A program made the translations under genes and the position numbers. Below, one piece after another: positions 1 through 5,320 of a stretch of 5,689 nt of DNA; position 1 is the first letter of the stretch, and each line of letters begins with the position of its first letter. The notes below the pieces were generated by a model that worked only from the letters and a program-made list of their open reading frames with translations, was not told the origin of the DNA and ran no database searches. The stretch lies in contig JACQNT010000219.1 of assembly GCA_016202915.1 (NCBI GenBank), positions 1 to 5,689 on the forward strand. Reading direction: 5' to 3'. This stretch comes from Acidobacteriota bacterium. Lineage in GTDB: Bacteria > Acidobacteriota > Polarisedimenticolia > Gp22-AA2.

Positions 1-278
1 GCATCGTGGGGGCGATGACCAGCTCCATGCTCCTGAGCCTGCTGACGGTCCCGGTCTTCTACTCGCTCCTGGACGACCTCAAAGAGTTTCTGAGGGCGCT
101 CTTCAGCAAGCCGGCCCCGGTGGCCGTACCGGAGACTGCGCCCGTTGCTCTCGGGCCGGCCGTGCCGGAGGTGCAATTGGCGGGTGGCAACGCTGGGGAT
201 GGCGACGGCGCTCACGGTTCGGCCCCCAGGCCCACGTCGCCGGTTCGCGAGGGGGTCGTCGAACGTCGATCGCAGTGA
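1..278 (+). CDS. RND efflux transporter, inner-membrane subunit, C-terminal end (partial)
   Basis: Only the last ~92 codons are in the window; the reading frame is open to the left edge (first complete codon at position 3) and ends with TGA at 276-278. The start IVGAMTSSMLLSLLTVPVFY, followed by SLLDDL, is the typical last transmembrane helix (TM12) of an RND pump, which in a tripartite complex drives proton-coupled export from the periplasm or inner membrane. The VPVFYSLLDDL ending resembles the HAE-1/multidrug class more than CusA-type metal pumps, but this short piece cannot decide substrate. After the helix comes a basic amphipathic stretch (LKEFLRALFSK), then a ~55-residue tail rich in Pro, Ala and Gly that is probably disordered and cytoplasmic. 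It lies 24 nt upstream of the next gene on the same strand, so co-transcription is likely. The family call is firm; the subclass is tentative. Confidence 0.85.
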   Translation, partial: IVGAMTSSMLLSLLTVPVFYSLLDDLKEFLRALFSKPAPVAVPETAPVALGPAVPEVQLAGGNAGDGDGAHGSAPRPTSPVREGVVERRSQ

Positions 279-287
279 ACGCCTACC

Positions 288-294
288 GGAGGAG
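288..294 (+). promoter_or_regulatory. Shine-Dalgarno for the first DUF302 gene
   Basis: GGAGGAG lies 8 nt before the ATG at 303. This is a strong ribosome binding site with ideal spacing and fixes that start. It sits in the 24-nt gap after the RND stop codon. I see no convincing promoter in the gap, which supports read-through from the pump gene. Confidence 0.75.
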
Positions 295-302
295 AGCACG
301 TC

Positions 303-791
303 ATGAGCTCGTTCACAAAGGTGTCCCGGATCGTGGCATCGGTCGTCGTGATCGCGGCGTTGGCCTGGAATGCGCCGGCGGGCGCGGGCGGGGAGATGGG
401 CCGGGAGGCGATGAAGGGGCGCGTCATGGCCAAGTCGAAGTACGCCTTCGATGAGACGGTCTCGAAGGTCAAGCAGGCCATCGAAGGCCAGCAGATGATG
501 GTGGTCTTCACCGCCGATCATCAAGCCATGCTCCAGATGGTCGGGCTGAAGACGAAGGGCACGCTCGGGATCGAATTCTTCCATCCCAGGTACGGGAAGG
601 TGATTGCCGAGAACGACCACGCGGCCGGGATCGAGATCCCGTTTCGCCTCATGGTGATGGAAGGGGACATGGGGACGATGATCAGCTACTACAAGCCGTC
701 CTACGTCCTCGCCAAATACCCTAAGCTCCAGGCGTTGGGCCAGGAGCTGGACGGGGTCGTGAAGAAGATCGAGCAGGCGGTGACCGAGTAG
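303..791 (+). CDS. Secreted DUF302 domain protein (copy 1, methionine-rich)
   Basis: This is a 162-residue exported protein. Residues 1-28 form a Sec signal peptide: basic K6/R9, hydrophobic core 10-21, and a likely AxA cleavage after A28 (A26-G-A28). Residues ~45-160 fit the DUF302 family (PF03625): an opening helix with the FDETVSKVKQAI pattern, the VFTADHQAML stretch where the family usually has a conserved Asp/His, a central strand leading into EFFHP, the EIPFRLMV strand, the SYYKPSYVLAKY motif, and a closing amphipathic helix. DUF302 has no agreed biochemical function. There is no cysteine in the protein, but it has 12 methionines (including M65/M66, M76, M79, M117, M119, M123, M126) and three histidines (H73, H94, H106). 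It is a clear paralogue of the protein at 1258-1734. It lies between an RND pump and a lipoprotein gene, probably in one operon, which points to a periplasmic accessory role. Family and export are well supported; function is unknown. Confidence 0.88.
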   Translation: MSSFTKVSRIVASVVVIAALAWNAPAGAGGEMGREAMKGRVMAKSKYAFDETVSKVKQAIEGQQMMVVFTADHQAMLQMVGLKTKGTLGIEFFHPRYGKVIAENDHAAGIEIPFRLMVMEGDMGTMISYYKPSYVLAKYPKLQALGQELDGVVKKIEQAVTE

Positions 792-795
792 GCGC

Positions 796-800
796 GGAGG
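796..800 (+). promoter_or_regulatory. Shine-Dalgarno selecting a GTG start
   Basis: GGAGG ends 5 nt before the GTG at 806. No ATG gives a sensible signal peptide here, so this site is the main reason for choosing the GTG. The intergenic gap is only 14 nt, consistent with an operon. Confidence 0.65.
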
Positions 801-805
801 ACGCG

Positions 806-1222
806 GTGCGGCATTTTCGGCGGGCGGCATTCTCGGTGCTGGCGGCGGTGGCCGCGCTGACTTCCGGCTGCGAGCAGTCGATGGAGCAGGTCTCCGAGGC
901 TCTCAGGGTCACGCTCGCCACCCAGCCGGCCCCGATGACCGTGGGCGAGGTGGTCCTGAAGGCCGAGGTCACCGACGCCGAGGGGAGGGCGCTGGAAGGA
1001 GGCGCCAGGGTGCGGTTCCTCTACTGGAAGGCCTACAAGAAGATCCCCTCGGCGCCGGAGGAGGTCGTGCGCGAGTCTGCCCAGGTCGTCCGCGACGGAG
1101 ACCGCACCTATCAATCGAAGGTCAAGCTCGAGGCGGCCGGCGCGTGGAAGGTGTCGGTCAAGGTGGAGCGGCCGGACCGGGAGCCGACCGCGGTCACCTT
1201 CACGTTCGACGTCAGGGGATAG
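806..1222 (+). CDS. Lipoprotein with FixH/YtkA-like domain
   Basis: This is a 138-residue protein starting at GTG. Residues 1-21 are a lipoprotein signal peptide: R2, R5 and R6, then a hydrophobic core, then L-T-S-G-C with the lipidated cysteine at C22. Glu rather than Asp at +2 does not suggest inner-membrane retention, so outer-membrane anchoring facing the periplasm is the likelier fate (inference). Residues ~33-137 read as one small beta-sandwich of the FixH/YtkA-like type: a start with P..MTVGEVVLKAEV, the turn TDAEGRALEGGARVRF, later the strand around DRTYQSKVKLEAAGAWKVSV, and a last strand TAVTFTFDV. The Met-rich segment often seen in the middle of YtkA-like domains of metal systems is absent; this stretch is instead aromatic and basic (YWKAYKK). 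It lies between two paralogous DUF302 genes. The domain call rests on the fold pattern and is moderately confident; a generic Ig-like/carboxypeptidase-regulatory-like fold is the alternative. Confidence 0.75.
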   Translation: MRHFRRAAFSVLAAVAALTSGCEQSMEQVSEALRVTLATQPAPMTVGEVVLKAEVTDAEGRALEGGARVRFLYWKAYKKIPSAPEEVVRESAQVVRDGDRTYQSKVKLEAAGAWKVSVKVERPDREPTAVTFTFDVRG

Positions 1223-1245
1223 CCGCACACCCGCCGGAGGGAAAC

Positions 1246-1250
1246 GGAGG
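1246..1250 (+). promoter_or_regulatory. Shine-Dalgarno deciding between two nearby ATGs
   Basis: Two GGAGG motifs occur, at 1236-1240 and 1246-1250, ahead of ATGs at 1252 and 1258 (M-G-M-K). The second motif is 7 nt from the ATG at 1258 but only 1 nt from the one at 1252. The first is 11 nt from 1252. The 1258 start is therefore preferred, and it also gives a classic MK- signal peptide. Confidence 0.6.
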
Positions 1251-1257
1251 CATGGGG

Positions 1258-1734
1258 ATGAAGGGCACGGCGCTCGTCACGGCACTCGTATCGACGTTCC
1301 TGGGAGCCGTCGTGGCATCGGCTACGGCGGGCGAGGTGAAGCTGCCCTCCGGGGTCATCATCGTGGAGAAGGTCGTCAACAAGCCCTACCCCGCCACCGT
1401 GGCGCGGATCGAGGCGGCGGTCAAGGGCGCCAACCTGCTCATCGTGGGGGAGCCCAACTACCAGGCGATGCAGCGGATGGTCGGGCGCGAGATCAAGGGC
1501 GCCAAGGCGTACTTCATCTTCCGGCCGAACCTCGGGATCCCGATCTTCGAGAAGGACTGGAACGCGGCCCTCGAGATTCCCCTGAAGGTGCTCATCTATG
1601 ACAAGGGCGGGAACCAGACGGTGATCCGCTACCGCAAACCCTCCAACGCCTTGGCCGACTACGACGGCTTAGACGGCCTGGGTAAGGAGCTCGACAACAT
1701 CCTGGACAAGATCACCGACGCGGCGGCCAAGTGA
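1258..1734 (+). CDS. Secreted DUF302 domain protein (copy 2)
   Basis: The protein has 158 residues from the ATG at 1258, or 160 from the in-frame ATG at 1252; the earlier codons of the open frame overlap the previous gene and lack a signal sequence. Residues 1-24 are a Sec signal peptide with a likely cut after A24 (A22-T-A24). Residues ~38-157 are a DUF302 domain: the helix YPATVARIEAAV, the QAMQRMVG segment, the FIFRPNLGIPIFEKD segment, the strand LEIPLKVLIYD, RYRKPSNALADYDGL, and the closing helix GKELDNILDKI. Aligned to copy 1 it shares QAM..MVG, the F.P..G..I.E.D pattern, EIP, KPS.(V/A)LA.Y and LG.ELD, so the two arose by an old duplication and then diverged. This copy has far fewer Met and no His, and it carries a proline where copy 1 has aspartate (P66 for D72). 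It has no cysteine. Its stop overlaps an ATG (TGATG, 1732-1736), suggesting translational coupling to the large downstream gene. Function unknown. Confidence 0.87.
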   Translation: MKGTALVTALVSTFLGAVVASATAGEVKLPSGVIIVEKVVNKPYPATVARIEAAVKGANLLIVGEPNYQAMQRMVGREIKGAKAYFIFRPNLGIPIFEKDWNAALEIPLKVLIYDKGGNQTVIRYRKPSNALADYDGLDGLGKELDNILDKITDAAAK

Positions 1735-1879
1735 TGAGTCGGAGGAAGGTGAAAGAGGCCGGCCGATAGCGCGCGGCCTCCTGCTCGCGTGCTTCGTTCT
1801 CTCGGGGGCGACCGGGCTGATCTACGAGGTCGCCTGGACGCGGAACCTGACCCTGGTCTTCGGGAGCACCACGTTCGCC
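1734..1879 (+). other. Probable N-terminal coding segment of the large membrane gene, interrupted by a frame break
   Basis: This stretch has no conventional in-frame start, yet it clearly encodes protein. In the frame of the downstream gene, 1766-1879 reads as the first transmembrane segment (GLLLACFVLSG, then LIYEVAWTR.LTLVFGSTT). That segment matches the protein's own second repeat around residues 189-220 (ALSG, SEVAWTRGLT, LGSSTYA). An ATG at 1734, overlapping the previous stop, opens a different frame for 11 codons (MSRRKVKEAGR), a plausible basic N-terminus, then stops at TAG 1767-1769. Joining the two requires one -1 (or +2) shift between about 1737 and 1766. No standard slippery heptamer is visible, so a missing base (real mutation or assembly error) is more likely than programmed frameshifting. 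A purine-rich GGAGGAAGG at 1741-1749 resembles a ribosome binding site, but no ATG, GTG or TTG follows it in the correct frame before 1880. Confidence 0.6.
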
Positions 1880-4800
1880 GTGAGCACGATCCTCGCGGCG
1901 TTCATGGCGGGGTTGGGTGCCGGCGCCCTCGTCTTCGGGAGGCTCGCTGACCGCTCCGGCCATCCGCTCCGCACGTACGCGCTCCTCGAGCTGGGCATCG
2001 CGGCGTCGGCGTTCGCACTGCCTCTCGCGCTTCCCGGGCTCGTTCCGATCTACCGGTTCGTCTCGCAGGAGTATCACCCGGCACTTGCTCTCCTCCGGTT
2101 CGTGCTGGTCTTCCTCTTCCTCCTTCTCCCGACGCTCCTCATGGGCGGCACGCTCCCGGCTCTCGTCAAGTACTTCGAGAGCCGCGAACGGGGTCTCGGC
2201 CGCCAGGCCGGGCTCCTCTACGGGCTCAACACGCTCGGAGCGGTTCTGGGCGCGAGCGTGGCAGGCTTCGCGCTCCTGCCGTGGCTGGGCCTCCGGAACA
2301 CCACGGCCGTCGCCGCGGCGCTCAACTTCGGCATCGGCCTTTTCGCGCTTGGGCTCTCGCGGAGGGAGGCGGCGCCGGGTCTCGCGCGCGAGCCCGCGGC
2401 TCCTCCGCATGGCGCAGGACGGCTGAGGGCGCGGGAGGCAGGACTCATCGTCGCCTTTGCGCTCTCGGGGTTCGTGGCGCTTCTCTCTGAGGTCGCCTGG
2501 ACACGCGGGCTCACCGCCGTGCTCGGCTCGTCCACCTACGCGTTCACGATCATGGTCGTGACTTTCCTGGTGGGGCTCGCCGGTGGAAGCCTCGTCATGG
2601 CCCGGCTGCACGTCAGCGCGCACGACCTCCTCTGGACGCTCGCCCTTCTCGAAGCCGCGATCGGGCTCGCCTCGCTGGCGGCTGCGCGCCTCTTCACCGA
2701 GCTGCCGCTCCTGTACCTCTATCTCTTCCGCGCCTTCTCGGGAGCCCCAGCGCCGTTCGTCGCCGGCCAGTTCGCGCTGGTGAGCCTCGTCCTCCTCGGG
2801 CCTGCCCTTCTCATGGGCGCGGTCTTTCCCGTAGTTGTCGAGTTGCTCGGCGGGCGTCGGCGAGGCACTGGGGAGCAGGTAGGCCTGGCCTACGCGGCGA
2901 ACACCGCCGGCGCCGTGGTGGGCGCCTTGCTGGGCGGCTTTGTGCTGGTGCCGCAGATCGGAATCGCGGGCACCCTGACCTTGGGCATCGCCCTGAGCCT
3001 CGCCCTGGCGCTCGGCGTCCTCATCGCGTCCAGGAGGCACTGGCGCTGGGCGAGTGTGACAGCTGCCCTGATCGTCTCGCTCCCCTTGCTCGCTCCACGC
3101 TGGGAGCCCATGGCGATGGCGAGCGGCGTGCACAAGGAGGCCCCCCTCTACTTGAGCCTCTATCCGAATCCGCGGGACGTCTTCACACGCCTCCTCCCTC
3201 GGTTCCGTCTCCGCTATTACCGGGAGGGTCCCACCGCCACCGTCACGGTGACGGAGCGACCGTCCCTCGCAGAACACCGCCACCTGGCGCTGGCCATCGA
3301 CGGCAAGGTAGACGCCTCCACGGCGGGCGACATGCCCACCCAGGTGCTCTCGGGCCACATTCCGCTCCTCATTCACCCGCGGCCCGACAGGGTCCTGGTG
3401 ATCGGGCTTGCCAGCGGCGTGACGGTGGGCGCCGTCACGCGCCACCCCGTGCGCGAGGTCACCGCGGTGGAGATCGAGCCTGCCGTGGTCGAGGCGTCGC
3501 GGCTCTTCGACGCTTTCAACCACCGGCCGCTCGACGACCCGCGAGTCCGCCTGGTCGTGGAGGACGCCCGGAACTACCTTCTGCTCTCCCGGGATCGCCA
3601 CGACGTGATCGTCTCCGAACCCTCCAACCCCTGGATGAGCGGGCCGGCCAAGCTCTTCACGCGCGAGTTCTTCCGGCTCGGGCGCGAGCGGCTCGCGGCG
3701 GGTGGCGTCTTCGTCCAGTGGCTCCAGCTCTATGGGATGACCGGGGACTCGCTCAAGACGCTCGTCAGGACCTTTCAGAGCGTCTTCCCCCGTTTCCTGA
3801 TCTTTCAGCCTGCCGTCGGCGACCTGTTGCTGGTCGGGAGCGTCGACCCCGTGCGCGTGCCCGTGCCGCGGGTCCGGGAGCGGATGAGGGCGCGCGCCGT
3901 CGCGGTCGACCTCGAGAGGGTTGGCGTGAGGGACGTGTTCGACTTGCTCAGCCGTTTCAGGCTCGGAGACGCGGAGGCGCGCGCCTACGCGGGCCATGGT
4001 CCGCTCAACACCGACGACAACGCCCTCATCGAATTCTCGGCGCCGTGGCAGGTCCACCTGGAGACGGCGTCGGAGAACGCAACGGCGCTCGCCCGTTCCG
4101 GACGCGGCATTGCCGAGTACCTCGCGGGGGACTGGAGATCCATGCGCGATCGCGCGCGGTTCCTGTTCGCGCTCGCGGCGCGCGCCTTGGTGTTGCGGGA
4201 CTGGAGGCAGGCGGAAACGGTGGCCCGTGAAGGGCTTGCGCTCGACGTGTCGGCCGAGGGGCTCTGGGCGCTCGGTGAAGCGCTTGCCGGAGAGGGGCAG
4301 ACCGCGGAGGCATCGAGTCTCTGGCGGGAAGCCGTCGTTGCGGACCCACGTCATCGGCGCGCCCTGCTGAGCTTGGCCGTGTACCACGACGAACTGGGCG
4401 AGACGCTCGAGACCGGACGATACCTTGCGCCTCTCGTGATGCGCTTCCCCGACGACGCGGCCGTCCGGTTCCTTCTCGGCGTGAACCGGTACTACGCTGG
4501 CCTGTATCGCGAGGCTGTGTCGCTCTTTTCCAGGGCAGCAGAGCCGCGGTCGCGCCGGTCAGCGGCCGACGAGTGGGTTCGGCTCCACTTCGAGGAGGGT
4601 GATCTCGGCGTCGACCAGCTCGCCATCTACTACCTCCACCTCTCCCACGGCAAGCTTGGAAATCGGCGCAATGCGGAGCAGGCCTGGGCCCGGTTTCTCG
4701 AGGCGCTCGATCGCTGGCGGCGAGCGCTCGAACGCCGGCCGCCAGACCCGGCGAGCTTCTCCGTGATCGAGCGTATCCGTCTCCGGTCCGAGCGAGGCGG

Positions 4801-5203
4801 GCATCGTCCCGAGGATGCGCACCTGTCACAGGTCGTGGCGCGCGTCGTGATCGAGCCGCTCGCCCGCTACTACAAGGGCGTGACTGCCTACGTCACCGGC
4901 TATCCGGAGGTCGCGGCCGCAGAGCTCGAAGGGACGCTCGCTCGGCTCGGAGCGGCGGCCTCGCGATCCCGGGCGCGCTACTACCTGGGCCTGGCCTACT
5001 GGAGGCTTGGCAGGCTCTCCGCGGCGCGCCCCCACCTCGAGGGATTCCTCGAACATCTCGAAACCCAAGACCGTCAGAGCCTCGCGGCAGCCGAGGCTCT
5101 CCGGGCCCTGGCGTCGGTCCACGCGACCCAGGGCCGGCGCCAGCAGGCGGCGGCGGTCGAGCGGCAAGCCGAACAGACGCTGCGAGCCGTTGAGGACAGA
5201 TGA
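1880..5203 (+). CDS. Large membrane protein: duplicated MFS-like transmembrane units, spermidine-synthase-like domain, TPR tail
   Basis: The protein has 1107 residues from the GTG at 1880, the first standard start in frame. The homologous sequence begins ~35 codons earlier, so this start probably truncates the first helix. Residues ~1-400 are polytopic membrane and consist of two tandem copies of one unit about 222-224 residues apart. The copies share EVAWTR.LT, LLMG(G/A) at M88/M312, and a Y..NT.GAV.GA motif at N117/N341. Residues ~440-730 are a spermidine-synthase/SpeE-like Rossmann fold: nucleotide loop VLVIGLASG (505-513), acidic VEIEP (E531), EDAR (561-564), DVIVSEPSNPW (575-585), and the late LNTDDN motif (709-714) typical of these fused proteins. 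In classical aminopropyltransferases the SEPSN position reads (T/I)DSSD; here both aspartates are replaced (E580, N583), so polyamine synthesis is doubtful. Residues ~757-1107 are alpha-helical TPR-like repeats (for example DWRQAETVAREGLAL, LGRLSAARPHLEGFLEHL). This matches the known 'fused MFS/spermidine synthase' architecture, whose substrate is not established. It probably belongs to the upstream operon. Confidence 0.85.
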   Translation: MSTILAAFMAGLGAGALVFGRLADRSGHPLRTYALLELGIAASAFALPLALPGLVPIYRFVSQEYHPALALLRFVLVFLFLLLPTLLMGGTLPALVKYFESRERGLGRQAGLLYGLNTLGAVLGASVAGFALLPWLGLRNTTAVAAALNFGIGLFALGLSRREAAPGLAREPAAPPHGAGRLRAREAGLIVAFALSGFVALLSEVAWTRGLTAVLGSSTYAFTIMVVTFLVGLAGGSLVMARLHVSAHDLLWTLALLEAAIGLASLAAARLFTELPLLYLYLFRAFSGAPAPFVAGQFALVSLVLLGPALLMGAVFPVVVELLGGRRRGTGEQVGLAYAANTAGAVVGALLGGFVLVPQIGIAGTLTLGIALSLALALGVLIASRRHWRWASVTAALIVSLPLLAPRWEPMAMASGVHKEAPLYLSLYPNPRDVFTRLLPRFRLRYYREGPTATVTVTERPSLAEHRHLALAIDGKVDASTAGDMPTQVLSGHIPLLIHPRPDRVLVIGLASGVTVGAVTRHPVREVTAVEIEPAVVEASRLFDAFNHRPLDDPRVRLVVEDARNYLLLSRDRHDVIVSEPSNPWMSGPAKLFTREFFRLGRERLAAGGVFVQWLQLYGMTGDSLKTLVRTFQSVFPRFLIFQPAVGDLLLVGSVDPVRVPVPRVRERMRARAVAVDLERVGVRDVFDLLSRFRLGDAEARAYAGHGPLNTDDNALIEFSAPWQVHLETASENATALARSGRGIAEYLAGDWRSMRDRARFLFALAARALVLRDWRQAETVAREGLALDVSAEGLWALGEALAGEGQTAEASSLWREAVVADPRHRRALLSLAVYHDELGETLETGRYLAPLVMRFPDDAAVRFLLGVNRYYAGLYREAVSLFSRAAEPRSRRSAADEWVRLHFEEGDLGVDQLAIYYLHLSHGKLGNRRNAEQAWARFLEALDRWRRALERRPPDPASFSVIERIRLRSERGGHRPEDAHLSQVVARVVIEPLARYYKGVTAYVTGYPEVAAAELEGTLARLGAAASRSRARYYLGLAYWRLGRLSAARPHLEGFLEHLETQDRQSLAAAEALRALASVHATQGRRQQAAAVERQAEQTLRAVEDR

Positions 5204-5253
5204 GCGAGGAGACGTCCCCCCCGCCTCGGCCGCGGGCGACCAAGCCAACATAA
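5200..5253 (+). CDS. Possible 17-codon micro-ORF overlapping the end of the large gene
   Basis: ATG at 5200 overlaps the TGA at 5201-5203 (ATGA) and is preceded by GAGG at 5192-5195, 4 nt upstream. It encodes MSEETSPPPRPRATKPT and stops at TAA 5251-5253. The arrangement is that of a translationally coupled next gene, but the product is tiny, Pro-rich and resembles nothing I know. It could be the remnant of a deleted downstream gene, a leader-like peptide, or chance. Weak. Confidence 0.2.
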   Translation: MSEETSPPPRPRATKPT

Positions 5254-5270
5254 CTTTCTGCGCGCCCCGC

Positions 5271-5296
5271 GAGCGATCAGGCCCGGCCGATCGTTC
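5271..5296. terminator. Hairpin between convergent genes, possible bidirectional terminator
   Basis: An 11-bp stem pairs 5271-5278 with 5289-5296 (GAGCGATC against GATCGTTC, one G-T wobble at 5273/5294) and 5280-5282 with 5286-5288 (GGC/GCC). There is one bulged A at 5279 and a 3-nt CCG loop. It lies 67 nt after the stop of the plus-strand gene and 24 nt past the stop of the minus-strand gene, the expected place for a shared terminator. Neither side carries a T-tract, so it would be a U-less hairpin terminator or an RNA-end-protecting structure. No gene of useful size lies in 5204-5320 otherwise. Confidence 0.4.
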
Positions 5297-5320
5297 CGGC
5301 GGGATTCGCGGGTCGGGGCA

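Noticed and set aside
701..1228. Minus-strand open frame of 175 codons.
   Set aside because: It lies opposite the lipoprotein gene, is Arg/Leu-rich with no motif, and has no independent support.
1144..1257. N-terminal extension of the second DUF302 frame up to position 1144.
   Set aside because: It overlaps the end of the lipoprotein gene, has no ribosome binding site and would bury the signal peptide; the start at 1258 (or 1252) is far better.
1734..1769. Programmed ribosomal frameshifting at the start of the large gene.
   Set aside because: No X-XXY-YYZ slippery heptamer or evident downstream stimulatory structure is seen; a missing base or non-standard start is simpler.
1712..4387. An 891-codon open frame on the minus strand opposite the large membrane gene.
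   Set aside because: The product is a low-complexity mix of Arg, Glu, Gly, Pro and His with no recognisable domain, which is what the antisense of a GC-rich membrane-protein gene gives. The plus-strand gene here has clear domains and motifs, so this is a shadow.
4026..4829. Minus-strand open frame of 267 codons opposite the TPR region.
   Set aside because: Its composition is Arg/Pro/Ala-rich with no domain, and it sits opposite a convincing coding frame.
5282..5303. A second possible stem (CCCGGCCG with CGGCGGG).
   Set aside because: It needs a bulge, gives only 7 bp and competes with the longer hairpin at 5271-5296, which is preferred.
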